NCBI GenBank assembly: GCA_946803715.1
Contig: CAMPET010000053.1
Coordinates: forward strand, 335,283-354,782
Direction: 5' to 3'
Source of the DNA: Beroe ovata
Lineage: Eukaryota > Ctenophora > Nuda > Beroida > Beroidae
Length of the DNA: 19,500 bases
Shown: one piece after another, positions 10,620 to 19,500 of the stretch
Layout: the number at the start of each line of letters is the position of its first letter
Position numbering within the stretch: position 1 is the stretch's first letter
Program-made: the position numbers and the translations under genes
Notes under the pieces: model-generated
Databases searched by the model: none
Told to the model about the DNA's origin: nothing
What the model saw: only the letters and a program-made list of their open reading frames with translations

Positions 10620-11376
10620 CTAGACAATACTATCGCTTGGTTTCTGGAAACGAACTTGACGTTTCTGATCTGATATGGTAACTTTCTGTCCGGTAAGGCT
10701 GTGAAGGGAAGAGAGCGCATTGTTCGAATTGTTCTTGGTTTTGAACAAGCTATCCTCACTGGACAGCCACGCCTCTCGCCTCAGAGCACTCTCACTCCGC
10801 AGGAAATTAGTCTCGCTAGTCGGGGGAGTAGATCCATGTCCACTTCCCACTCCGGACTCGTTGCTATGACAACGATCCTGACAACTGCTGTCAGTCTGTC
10901 CTGGTAACACCACATCAAAGTTCGGTGTGTTAGGGAGTGGCGTGTGGCGAAAACTCCCACTATCTTTGCATTCCTCATGCTTTGGGCGGCGTGGGAGTGT
11001 GCCGTGTAGTGACGATGGGGGGAGCTGAGGGAGTGCCAGGGGGAGTGATGATGTGGAGGAAGGGGGGAGTGATTCCTTACTCCCCTTGTGGGGCTGAGCG
11101 GTGAAAAACGACGTTGAAATAAGATCGGGAGAGAAGTGATCTGCTCGTGTTTCCGGAATAGACGCGCAGTAACTCCCACATTCCGTCACTTTGTATCCGC
11201 CCCCTCCGGAATAAGGAATAGCAACATTGTTGTTGCTGTTGCCGTGGCAACTACGTTTAGATTGGAGGGTGTCGGAGGAGTAACTCATCTCGCAATTCCG
11301 GAGTGAGTAGAGGTTGTCCGATGATTTGGGAGGGACTGAGGGAGGGTTGGATAGGGCGGGAACTTTCTCGTATCTC
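10620..11376 (-). CDS. Cadherin terminal exon: cytoplasmic domain (part of the gene at 10620-19396)
   Basis: This 757-base exon (acceptor ccactcag, 252 codons with stop TAG at 10620-10622) follows the transmembrane exon through a phase-2 junction at donor gttagt (11477). It begins RYEKVPALSNPPSVPPKSSD and is rich in Ser, Pro, Asn and Gly. It has proline clusters (LPLALPQLPPSS, LPRRPKH) that could bind SH3-type domains, and it ends PSDSIV, which fits a class I PDZ ligand (S-x-V). I recognise no catenin-binding motif. The segment YKVTECGSYCASIPETRAD is distinctive and might help in finding orthologues. The reading frame is open for the full length, which supports coding; an overlapping frame at 10781-11179 is a shadow. 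Confidence 0.8.
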
Positions 11377-14300
11377 CTGAGTGGACAAAATGAGTTGTCA
11401 GTAGGGAGAAAGGCGTGATATAGAGGGAAAAGTCAGAATGGGACGCAATGACATTTCTAGATCACGTGACTACTAACGCGTTAGAGTGATCTCTGTATTT
11501 GTTCCTGTATGATCTGTGATATCGCAGGAAACACAGCAACCCAAGGATTGAGATAAAGAGAGCAACGGCCAGGACAATCAACAAGTACATTGCTTTACGT
11601 GAGATGGTATCATTCTTCAGAACCTGTAACAGAGAGGTTTTAGTTACAAATCTTTCCTTGGTTAGCAGAAAATCCCTTGAATCCATAAACCTGAGGGTGG
11701 AAAGAAATTTGTTGAATATTTGGAATAAATCTAACCGTTTGGAGTTGATCCACAACATCTCCTGTACTCAGCACATTCACAGTTACCAGAACTGTGGCAT
11801 TAAGACTCGGATTACCTCTATCTCGACACAAAACCTGGGATATAACGCGTGTTTTATAAAGGAGCAAGTGACTCACGGACGAGTAACGCGTTACAAGTGA
11901 ATTCAATACTTGGCTGAGTTTACGAGCACCTACCTTCAGTGAGTATTGACCCATCAAATCATCTTTGTTGGCAAACGTCACGGCTGTCCTTATCTCTCCC
12001 GTTCTTAGATCAATCCTAAACCACAAATGTAAGTAGATCAAGAAGGACTGAAGTTGAAAAACCAAAAACGGACCAAACTAACACTGGAAAGTTAGAACCA
12101 GATTCACTCAGGAAACCGGGACAGACACACACACGGTACTTACTCAAACAGAGAGCTAAACTCGGTCGGTTGTATCGTGTAGTAGAGTTGTCCATTCCTG
12201 CCACTGTCGGCATCAGTTGCCATGGCAACACCAACACTAGCTCCCTCCAGCGAAGAATCCAGCACGTTCAGGGAGAATGATGGCTGCACAAAAACAGGAG
12301 GATTGTCGTTCACGTCCACGATACTGCGAGTGATCAGATCGATTAATAACGGAAATATAGTCGAACAATTTGAACACCTGTCCGAAAGCTTCAATATAAA
12401 ACATTTTCATGACGAGTAAATGCATAAAATCGTATACGAACCTTATCTTGACATTTGTCTCTCTGTAGAAGTTTGTCGTAATACGATTATACGCTTTCAC
12501 TCTTAACTTATACTGAGTGACCGTCTCAAAATCCACTTCTCCCACCACAGACACCACCCCGGAAAGAGGATCAATTCTGAACGGAATCTCCTCCGGAGCC
12601 GGCGACAAGATGACGTATTGCACGAGCCCATTCACCCCGTAATCCAGGTCCGATGCCGTGATCTGCGCTACCTCTGCTCCTTCCTCAACATTCTCAGCGA
12701 TTGAGAAGTGGTAGTTGGGTGCGGAGAATAGTGCTTTGTTGTCGTTAACATCGGTTACAGACACCTGGAATAGAGAGGTAAAATTCATTAATCAGTGATA
12801 GAGGGGGAGTGAGTAATTCATTAGTCAGACTAACTTAGTATCCAATCAACCCGGATTTTCGCATAGCAAGCTGCTCCCAAATAATCCAAAGAAATACAAT
12901 AACTTTTGTTCATTTGTACGAGATTCCTAACCTTGACAGCAGCCATTCCCCGTCTGCCCAGCTCATCTGTAGCCTCCACAACAAAGTTGTGCTGCTCTGT
13001 CTCTTCTCTGTCCAGTGGAATGCGAGTTACGATCCGCCCCGAGTCCTCCTCCACATCGAATAGGGAGTGAGCGTGTCTTGTGAGTTGGGACAGCGTGTAC
13101 TTGATACTTCCTGGGGGAGGGGTAAGTCAGTGAAGTAATGAGTGACAGATAGTCAGTTGTAGAGTGGTTGGTTATGGAGAGAGAGAGATGTGGGCTAGCG
13201 ATTAATTACAAGAAAAGTGAATGAATCGGTGAGTCATGATGTATGAAGCACTGGTGTATGAAAAATGTGAAGAAGACAAATACCTCTGTAGTCAGGGTCT
13301 GACGATTTGGCAAAAACTGTCACGATGTGGTAGCCACGGGACCTACTTTCCGGAGTCTCAACTTCGTACTCCTGGGATGCGGTGTCAAGAGATGAAAGTG
13401 GTGTCAACTGCAGTAGGATTTGATGTCGGAGAAGCTTACTGGTGTCAAGCGATATCAGCAATGAAAGGTGTCAATAGATGAAAGTGGTGTCAGCTCTAAA
13501 TCAAAGTGGTGTCAACACACAAAGCGGTATCAGCAATTACCTGGCTTACAAACACCGGTTTGAGATCAATAGTACTGAGACTACCGATCAGCACGTGCAC
13601 GCTGCACAGACTACTCTGAGATGGACTACCTCCATCACGAGCCTCGATAGTTAGTCTCTCCGTGGTGTTTGTAACACCTGAGACATAGGAGGGAATGTGG
13701 TGTTAGTGTAACACCTGGGAATAGGCGATGGTTGCAAAATATTGTTTCAGAATCGAACGAGAAATCTTAGAAATCCTTCACTAAAGTTTGAAAATAAAAC
13801 TAAGGGATCGAAAAATTTGCATCAAGATTCCATTGATCGGAAGTAGTCTCAACTTACCAGCAAGTGATACAGTTGTGGTAATAAAACCAGTCGTTGAATC
13901 CACAGCAAACTTCTCACCACCTTGTAACATCTTGTAACTGACAACACCATTCACACCAGAGTCAACGTCAAATGCCGTCACCCTGCAAGGGAGAATTAGT
14001 GTTGCTATGACAGCGGATTGTTGCTGGGTTGCTTTCACACGGGGTACATGGTTGTTGTGGTTGTTGCAAACCTGGTTGCTATGGTTCCTGGGAGAACTGT
14101 GTGGAGTAGGCTTGCTTTGTAGACCCTTTGTGTGAACTTGGGGCTGTTATCGTTCAAATCTTGTATCAAAACCTGGAAACGGGCCAAATTAAACCAAAAA
14201 ACATTCAAGATGAGTGATGACGTCATCACTCCGACGTATGACGTCATCGTGACATCATGACACCCACCTCGACTGAAGTGACCCCTCGTCTCCCTCCTGT

Positions 14301-15345
14301 ATCATGAGCTTCAACCACCAGATTGTACGATTTCTGTTCCTCATAATCAAGAGTTGAGAGTGTCGTGATGAGACCAGAGTTCCTGGTAATATAATTGCTT
14401 CAATACAAGATAAAACAGCTTGATCGCTGAAAACTGACTGAAGGAATTCGGGGGTTGGATTTAAACAGATTCATAAAGACAACTCACGGGTTTATGGCAA
14501 ATAAACTCTCAGCTGCACTGTAATATTCCTTGATAGAGTAAGTGAGTGGGGTCGTGCCACCAGCATCAGCGTCACTGGCGACCACAGTCAGCACTGTCGA
14601 CCCCACTGCGGCATCCTCAGCGATCAGGGTTGTGTAGTGCCGTTCATCAAACTGGGGAAGGAAAAATTTTATTGATAATAACTCAAATTCATTAACAATG
14701 ACTTGAATTCATTCATTGATAATGAGTTAGAAAAAGCTAAAAGAATGCCGAAACCCGGGATCGAACCAGGGACATTTAGATCTTCAGTCTAACGCTCTCC
14801 CAACTGAGCTATTTCGGCTGTGAACAAATTACAATCGCGTGTAATATAAAACTGCAAATATGTACATTGTACATGAGATCAGTTCTATTATTAGCACATT
14901 ATATAGCGCGCTGAAATGCACAGCGTTCGTCTCCCATATGGTGTAGGGGCTAGCATCTGTGGCTTTCACCCACAAGACCCGGGTTCGATTCCCGGTATGG
15001 GAACACTACTTTTGACTTTTTCCAAAACATCGTTCCAAATCATTTTTACACGATCCCAGGTGAAAACCACCGCGTAGAAAGTTGCTGGCACATGAAACTC
15101 CACATACCCTGGGGTCGTTGTCGTTGTAATCGAGTATTTCGACAACCACTGTGCAGGTCGTTGCGAGGGAGGGGCTGCCGCTGTCCCTGGCCTCCACAGT
15201 TAACTCAACACTTTCCATAGCTTCCCGATCCAGTTGTGTTACCGTGGATATGATACCGCTCACAGAGTTGATAGAGAAACTGGGAGGGAGTGAGTAAGTG
15301 TGTGTGAGTTCAAATGTACAATTTGAAATAAAGATCAGTTACACA

Positions 15346-15379
<34 letters not shown>

Positions 15380-15401
15380 NTGTGTGTGGTTTTTTTTTTT
15401 T

Positions 15402-15462
<61 letters not shown>

Positions 15463-18400
15463 TGACTGGGAGAGTAATCGGGTAAGCAAACCGAAAGACA
15501 GTGATCCTCTGATTGATTCACCTTATCGGAGTGTTTGGATGCTCACTACTCTGACCCATTACATTTACTCTAAGAATAGAGTAAGATATCTCCGAGTTCA
15601 CTCCCAAGTCATCGTCAGAAGCCGAAACTCGGAATATTTCTGTTCCCTGCTCCGCTATTTCACTAACATTGCCTGCGAAACGGGGCTGGAATTACCAATC
15701 ATTGGAATTAAGAAAGGGGGGAGTGGCGAAAGTTATCATAGAGTTTAAGAAGGTCAAAGTTATCTTCTGACTTCATATATTGAAAATGAAATGATGAGAT
15801 CCAAACCAACACTCCACTCACATCTGAAGAGTTGTTTCTCGAAGACGGGCGGGCAATCATTAACATCCACAACCCTCACAGATATCTCAGAATGCTGCCT
15901 CCTGACCGGTACCCCATGATCCCGGGCCTCCAGTTTTAGGTCCCAGAACTCCCGAGTTTCGCGGTCCAAAGGGCCGGAAACCACCACAGCGTACCCGTTA
16001 CCAACCGGAGCGATGGAGAAGGGGGTGGTGCCGGCGTTCTGGAGCTGAAAAATTGAAAAATTGAGATTTTGCTTAAGAATTTGAAAAAGTTTGGTACAGA
16101 ATTAGCCAAATTTTTTTCACAAGAAAGGAGGAAGCATCAACAGAATCAGCAAACGCATACCACAAGATTAACGTGTCCATTGTCCCCCACATCACTGTCC
16201 ATGACATTGACATGTGCCACATAATCACCAATATCACTCGCCTCCGATATCAGCCCCATCTCATCGTCCTGGTAGTGTGTTTGTGTTTTCGTGTTTGTGT
16301 GTGTAAATCGTGCTGTTGTGACATTTAAAAGGGGCCATTGCGACGTCATTAAGGTGTGGTTTAATGAGTTAATTGATTATAAATTAGGGTGGGGCTTGTA
16401 AACCAAACCGAATCCTCACAAGGTGTATACTGTATAGACTATAGGACATCTGATTAATTGCCGGCTTTATAAGGAGTGGTCAGTAATGGACTTGATAATG
16501 GATCACAGTGTTTCACTTCTCTCTCACATACCTGTGACATGAAGGTGACTGATATCTCGGGAGTGTTATCATTGATATCCAACACTTTGACAGAAACTCG
16601 GACTGTAGTTCGCTCAGGAAACTGACCTGAGAGAGGGGCAGGATGGAGAGAGCCCGTGTTGAAGAAACTGGAGACAATTGTGAAAACGGCTAGAAAAGAA
16701 ACGCTTTATATCCTTGGCTCAAGACCGAACAAACACTGTTGCCATGGAGAACCGTTAACGGTTGTCATGGTTACCCACCGTTGTCCGAGGCCCTGACAAC
16801 AAGATCATGAACGTCAGCTGTTTCTCTGTCCAGTAGTCCAGCTAGAGTTATGACACCGGTGTCAGTGTCAATTGTGAACAGTCCTGCTCTGTTAAATCTG
16901 GATAGGAGAGGAGTTTGTAATGTCACAGGTGATATTGAATGTGATTTTCGGTGTGTAGTGACATTCAATAGTCAGGGGATGACGAAAAAACTAAGTTTTC
17001 AGCTCTTCCTTGACAAGATTTAGCGATTGCAATATTTACGGCTCTCATCTGTTCAAACAATTTCATTCTGCCATACATCACGTTATGGCACTTACCTAGG
17101 CTCAATGAGATACGAGATATCAGCATTGTCCCCTATATCATTGTCAGTAGCCAGCACGGTACACACAACACTTCCGATTGGGCTGTCCTCCGAGATTTGG
17201 GGACGGTATATGGACTGGTTAAACTGCGGAGTGTTGTCGTTTTCATCGGCAACCTGAGAGGTTAGGTTGTTTAGGTTGCTGTGTGGGTTACCAAGATAAC
17301 CCGAGGTAAAAGTATATCTTCAAATAAGTCTGAATAAGGGGGAGGATATCAAAATTCAGATGAAAGAAGAATAGCACTAGTCCACCCTGAAGTGAACAAA
17401 AACTCCTCACCATTATTTCCAGGGCCATCCTGTCGCTCCTCGGGGGGTTTCCCCCATCCACGGCCATTATCTCCACAAGGTAGGCCGGGACTACCTCCCT
17501 ATCCAGGGGCCGGACTAACTCTAGGACAGGGGAGTAGTAGTTGTCAATTCCCATGTTCTGTGTCTTCAGTTCGAATGGGGAGTCCCTGTGGGAGAGAGTA
17601 AGAGAGATGATGGGGAGTAAAGCGAGCGGAGGAACCAATTGGCGATTGCCCGCGGGTTTTCTTCAGAAATTTCTAGAAGTAATAAAAGCAAGGAATGAGC
17701 CAATTTTCGTGGTTCTCTTCAATCAGCGTAATTAGCTCGTATCCCTTACCCGCTGATAATCCGGTAGATCTGAGTACTGTTAGTCTCGAGATCCGGGTCT
17801 TCAGCTGGGTCGAGAGTTATCTTAAACCCAACCGGCTGGGACTCCGTGACCGGCTGTGAGAGAGTAGTGAGATGTGAGGAGAGGTGAGGTGTGTGGGATG
17901 NTGGGATGAGGAGAGGTGAGGGGTGAATTGGAAAGGGTAAAAGTGGAGGAGGAGAAAATAAAATATAGAGTGTATTCAGATAGGTTGGTGATTTTCATTA
18001 TTGATTATGTGAAGGACGAAACATCTCCAAATACCTGAGAGATAAGTTTTCTCGGAAACACAGGTGAGTTGTCGTTAACATCAGTAATATGGATAACAAC
18101 ATTGACAACTTGCGGTTTGGTCGAGCTCTCTTGGGTGTTATCGAATGAGATGATCACCATGAACTCGTATAGGTCTCGCTCCTGAGACAAAATCATGATT
18201 CAAAATACAAAAACAGAAGATAAAACAACAAGTGAAACCCTTTAAGTCGAACGAAACAGAAACGCGATTCGAATAATGAAATTGATAATTTTCTGGCCCT
18301 GAAAAGAGCTCGCAAAAACACGCGATCCAACCTCTCTATCGGGTGACTGATCGACTCTGATACTCCCATATCGNACCGTTGTCCGAGGCCCTGACAACAA

Positions 18401-19396
18401 GATCATGGACGTCAGCTGTTTCTCTGTCCAGTAGTCCAGCTAGTGTTATGACCCCGGTGTCAGTGTCAATTGTGAAAAGTCCTGCTCTGTTAAATCTGAA
18501 AAGGAGGGGTTAACAGGTTATGAAAAAGCAGCTGACGACGACGATTTCATGGTTTTCGAAAGTGATTTCAAATCTATCGCATCACGTGGCAAGAAATTGC
18601 GATTGCAATTTCTACATTGTACGGCCCTCGTCTGTTCATATCATTCTGCCATACATAACGTTATGGCACTTACCTTGGCTCAATGAGATACGAGATATCA
18701 GCATTGTCCCCTATATCATTATCTGTAGCCAGCACTGTACACACAACACTTCCGATTGGGCTGTCCTCCGAGATTTGGGGACGGTATATGGACTGGTTGA
18801 ACTGCGGAGTGTTGTCGTTCTCGTCGGCAACCTGAGAGGTTAGGTTGTTTAGGTTGCGGTGTGGGTTACCAAGATAACCCGAGGTAAAAGTCTATCTTCA
18901 AATAAGTCGGAATAAGGGAGGATATCAAATTCAGATGAAAGCACTAGTCCAAAAACTCCTCACCATTATTTCTAGGGCCATCCTGTCGCTCCTCGGGGGG
19001 TTTCCCCCATCCTCGGCCATTATCTCCACCAGGTAGGCCGGGACTACCTCCCTATCTAGGGGCCGGACTAACTCCAGAACAGGGGAGTAGTAGTTGTCAA
19101 TTCCCATGTTCTGTGTTTTCAGTTCGAATGGAGAGTCTCTGAAGGAGAGATAATTGAGATGATGGGGAGTTAAGCGAGAAGAGGCACCGATAAGCGGTTT
19201 CTTCAGAAATATCGAGAAGTTATAAAAGCAAGAAATGAGCAAATTTTCTTGATTCTTTCTGAAATTTAGAGCAATCATCTCGTATCCCTTACCCGCTGAT
19301 AATCCGGTAGATCTGAGTACTGTTAGTTTCGAGATCTGGGTCTTCAGCTGGGTCGAGAGTGATCTTAAATCCTACCGGCTGAGATTCCGTGACCGG
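10620..19396 (-). CDS. Non-classical (protocadherin-like) cadherin, 3' part of a large many-exon gene (5' end off right edge)
   Basis: Exons (minus): 19293-19396, 18964-19138, 18674-18831, 18377-18495, [n], 18332-18373 (partial), 18035-18181, [n], 17750-17853, 17411-17585, 17096-17253, 16779-16897, 16532-16626, 16161-16268, 15822-16044, 15522-15672, 15108-15279, 14488-14651, 14268-14397, 14072-14172, 13858-13982, 13541-13677, 13284-13371, 12932-13110, 12442-12764, 12144-12323, 11934-12015, 11736-11834, 11478-11623, 10620-11376. Phases agree across every intact intron. From 17853 to the membrane there are nine consecutive EC repeats with LDRE and DxNDN calcium motifs (ADENDN, DINDN, DLNDN, DVNDN), then one transmembrane helix. 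There are no EGF or laminin G domains and no evident beta-catenin-binding region, so it is not a classical cadherin. Such proteins mediate calcium-dependent cell-cell contact. The right-hand exons may include a duplicate or haplotype copy (see 18375-19430). Confidence 0.88.
11478..11623 (-). CDS. Cadherin transmembrane exon (part of the gene at 10620-19396)
   Basis: It encodes VLKNDTISRK, a hydrophobic helix of about 23 residues (from AMYLLIVLAVALF) and a basic stop-transfer stretch RYHRSYRNKYR. The donor I chose is gttagt after AACGC, because only this phase-2 site joins to the long open frame of the last exon. If the intron is retained, the frame adds LVVT and stops at 11462-11464, giving a form with a tail of only about 20 residues. 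Confidence 0.8.
13381..13530. repeat. Degenerate GATGAAAGTGGTGTCAA-type intronic repeat
   Basis: Variants of AAAGTGGTGTCAA recur at about 13394, 13467, 13482 and 13503, and GATATCAGCAATGAAAGGTGTC and CGGTATCAGCAATT share a second sub-unit. The repeat fills most of the 169-base intron between the exons at 13284-13371 and 13541-13677. Confidence 0.6.
14212..14246. promoter_or_regulatory. Two CRE-like TGACGTCA sites, one inside a 20-base palindrome
   Basis: A perfect 20-base palindrome at 14212-14231 is centred on TGACGTCA (14218-14225), and a second TGACGTCA lies at 14239-14246. Both are in the 95-base intron 14173-14267 of the cadherin gene. TGACGTCA is the consensus CREB/ATF site. Function is inferred from the motif; a short hairpin repeat is the alternative. 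Confidence 0.35.
14746..14818 (-). tRNA. tRNA-Phe (anticodon GAA)
   Basis: This is a 73-base minus-strand cloverleaf. Acceptor GCCGAAA (14818 downward) pairs with TTTCGGC, and the discriminator is A at 14746. The D arm has TAGCTCAGTTGGGAGAGC, the anticodon loop CTGAAGA gives GAA, and the T arm has GGTTCGATCCC. A TTTT run follows within about 10 bases (minus strand), as expected for Pol III. It lies in the cadherin intron 14652-15107, in the same orientation as the host gene. Confidence 0.96.
14932..15003 (+). tRNA. tRNA-Glu (anticodon TTC)
   Basis: This is a 72-base cloverleaf. Acceptor TCCCATA (14932-14938) pairs with TATGGGA (14996-15002), and the discriminator is A. The anticodon stem TGTGG/CCACA encloses loop CTTTCAC with anticodon TTC. 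The T arm holds GGTTCGATTCC. A TTTT at about 15008 follows. It lies in the same cadherin intron as tRNA-Phe but on the opposite strand; the two 5' ends face each other about 113 bases apart (14819-14931). Confidence 0.94.
15349..15462. repeat. (TG)n microsatellite with poly-T and (AG)n, containing an 'n'
   Basis: TG dinucleotides run from 15349 to 15450, interrupted by a T run at 15390-15401, and are followed by AG repeats to 15462. The undetermined base at 15380 lies within the array. It is in the cadherin intron 15280-15521. Confidence 0.95.
16738..16776. repeat. Hairpin repeat centred on a 14-base palindrome
   Basis: AACCGTTAACGGTT (16750-16763) is a perfect palindrome, flanked by GTTGCCATGG on the left and CATGGTTAC on the right, which pair imperfectly. 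The outer arms resemble the GTTACCATGG elements at 8292-8329. It lies beside the donor of the exon at 16779-16897. Confidence 0.6.
16777..17900. repeat. Duplicated two-EC block, copy 1
   Basis: This contains four cadherin exons (17750-17853, 17411-17585, 17096-17253, 16779-16897) whose lengths equal those of copy 2 at 18375-19430. Encoded residues match except AVDGG here against AEDGG in copy 2. The exons on both sides join it naturally: VFPRKLISQ precedes it and QFPERTTVRV follows it in correct phase. Confidence 0.85.
17860..17960. repeat. G/A-rich minisatellite-like intron sequence containing an 'n'
   Basis: Units such as GATGAGGAGAGGTGAGG and GTGTGTGGGATG recur. The undetermined base is at 17901. 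A near-identical array occurs at 19405-19500, at the matching position upstream of copy 2. Confidence 0.75.
17901..17901. other. Undetermined base or collapsed assembly gap
   Basis: A single n inside the G/A-rich minisatellite. The exons on either side (18035-18181 and 17750-17853) join in phase and complete a normal EC repeat, so any missing sequence here is probably only intronic repeat. Confidence 0.6.
18374..18374. other. Undetermined base that looks like a collapsed assembly gap
   Basis: On the minus strand the copy 2 exon ends at 18377, its donor GT occupies 18375-18376, and n follows at once. The sequence after n (RYGSIRVDQSPDRE) is already coding, with no acceptor. An intron end and probably whole exons are therefore missing at this point. 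Confidence 0.75.
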
Positions 19397-19430
19397 CTGC
19401 GAGAGTAGGGAGATGTGAGGAGAGGTGTGT
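18375..19430. repeat. Duplicated two-EC block, copy 2
   Basis: Exons 19293-19396, 18964-19138, 18674-18831 and 18377-18495 mirror copy 1 in length and almost every residue. The introns align only in parts and differ in length (154, 132 and 178 bases against 164, 157 and 198). Either a tandem exon duplication or the second haplotype of the same locus would look like this. Confidence 0.85.
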
Positions 19431-19500
19431 GGGATGAGGAGAGGTGAGAGGTGAGGAGAGGAGGTGTGTGGGATTGGGGTGAGGAGAGGAGGTGTGTGGG

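Noticed and set aside
10781-11179. Minus-strand 132-codon frame inside the cadherin tail exon
   Set aside because: Alternative frame of the long cytoplasmic exon, which joins the transmembrane exon in correct phase; the 132-codon frame does not.
15569-15569. Donor gtaaat after AGA for the exon starting at 15672
   Set aside because: Phase 0 does not match the next exon, which needs phase 2; the donor gtgaat at 15520-15521 keeps the frame and gives a normal EC sequence.
15539-15748. Plus-strand open frame of 69 codons
   Set aside because: Opposite the cadherin exon 15522-15672; shadow.
18520-18843. Plus-strand open frame of 107 codons
   Set aside because: Opposite copy 2 cadherin exons and an intron; shadow.

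Overview
The window is animal nuclear DNA. All protein genes are split by short GT-AG introns (mostly 70-460 bases), there are dispersed CA/TG microsatellites and eukaryotic tRNA genes, and the protein families are metazoan (RhoA, a Notch-ligand-type DSL protein, a non-classical cadherin). Short introns, a highly diverged pair of near-identical exon blocks and an unusual DSL protein suggest an invertebrate, possibly an early-branching one such as a sponge, but the sequence alone does not fix the phylum. I found no bacterial, viral or CRISPR features. Gene models were built by hand from splice sites, reading-frame phase and family alignment from memory.

All four protein genes lie on the minus strand. 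From left to right: (1) 579-1045, the first two coding exons of a dynein light intermediate chain-like gene with a P-loop, continuing off the left edge. (2) 2672-3647, a complete six-exon RhoA-type GTPase of 192 residues. (3) 4574-8520, a complete 15-exon membrane protein of about 700 residues. It starts like a Delta/Jagged ligand (signal peptide, MNNL-like domain, DSL), then continues as a chain of DSL-like cysteine modules with no EGF repeats and ends in a transmembrane helix and a tail of about 13 residues. This is the most unusual gene here. (4) 10620-19396 and beyond the right edge, a many-exon cadherin with at least nine consecutive EC repeats, one transmembrane segment and a tail of about 270 residues ending in a PDZ-ligand-like SIV.

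Three tRNA genes are present: tRNA-Gln(CTG) between the DSL and cadherin genes, and tRNA-Phe(GAA) and tRNA-Glu(TTC), on opposite strands inside one cadherin intron. The cadherin region contains three single 'n' characters. Around the one at 18374, a two-EC block (18375-19430) repeats the block at 16777-17900 with almost identical exons but diverged introns. This is either a real tandem duplication or two haplotypes joined in assembly.

The two long intergenic stretches (3648-4573 and 8521-10619) carry CG-rich, palindrome-rich DNA, including a shared repeat core and a perfect 26-base palindrome. The stretch 1046-2671 shows no gene I can support. RhoA, the dynein subunit, the cadherin and the DSL ligand all act in cell polarity, adhesion or signalling, but nothing in the sequence shows that they are co-regulated beyond sharing a strand.
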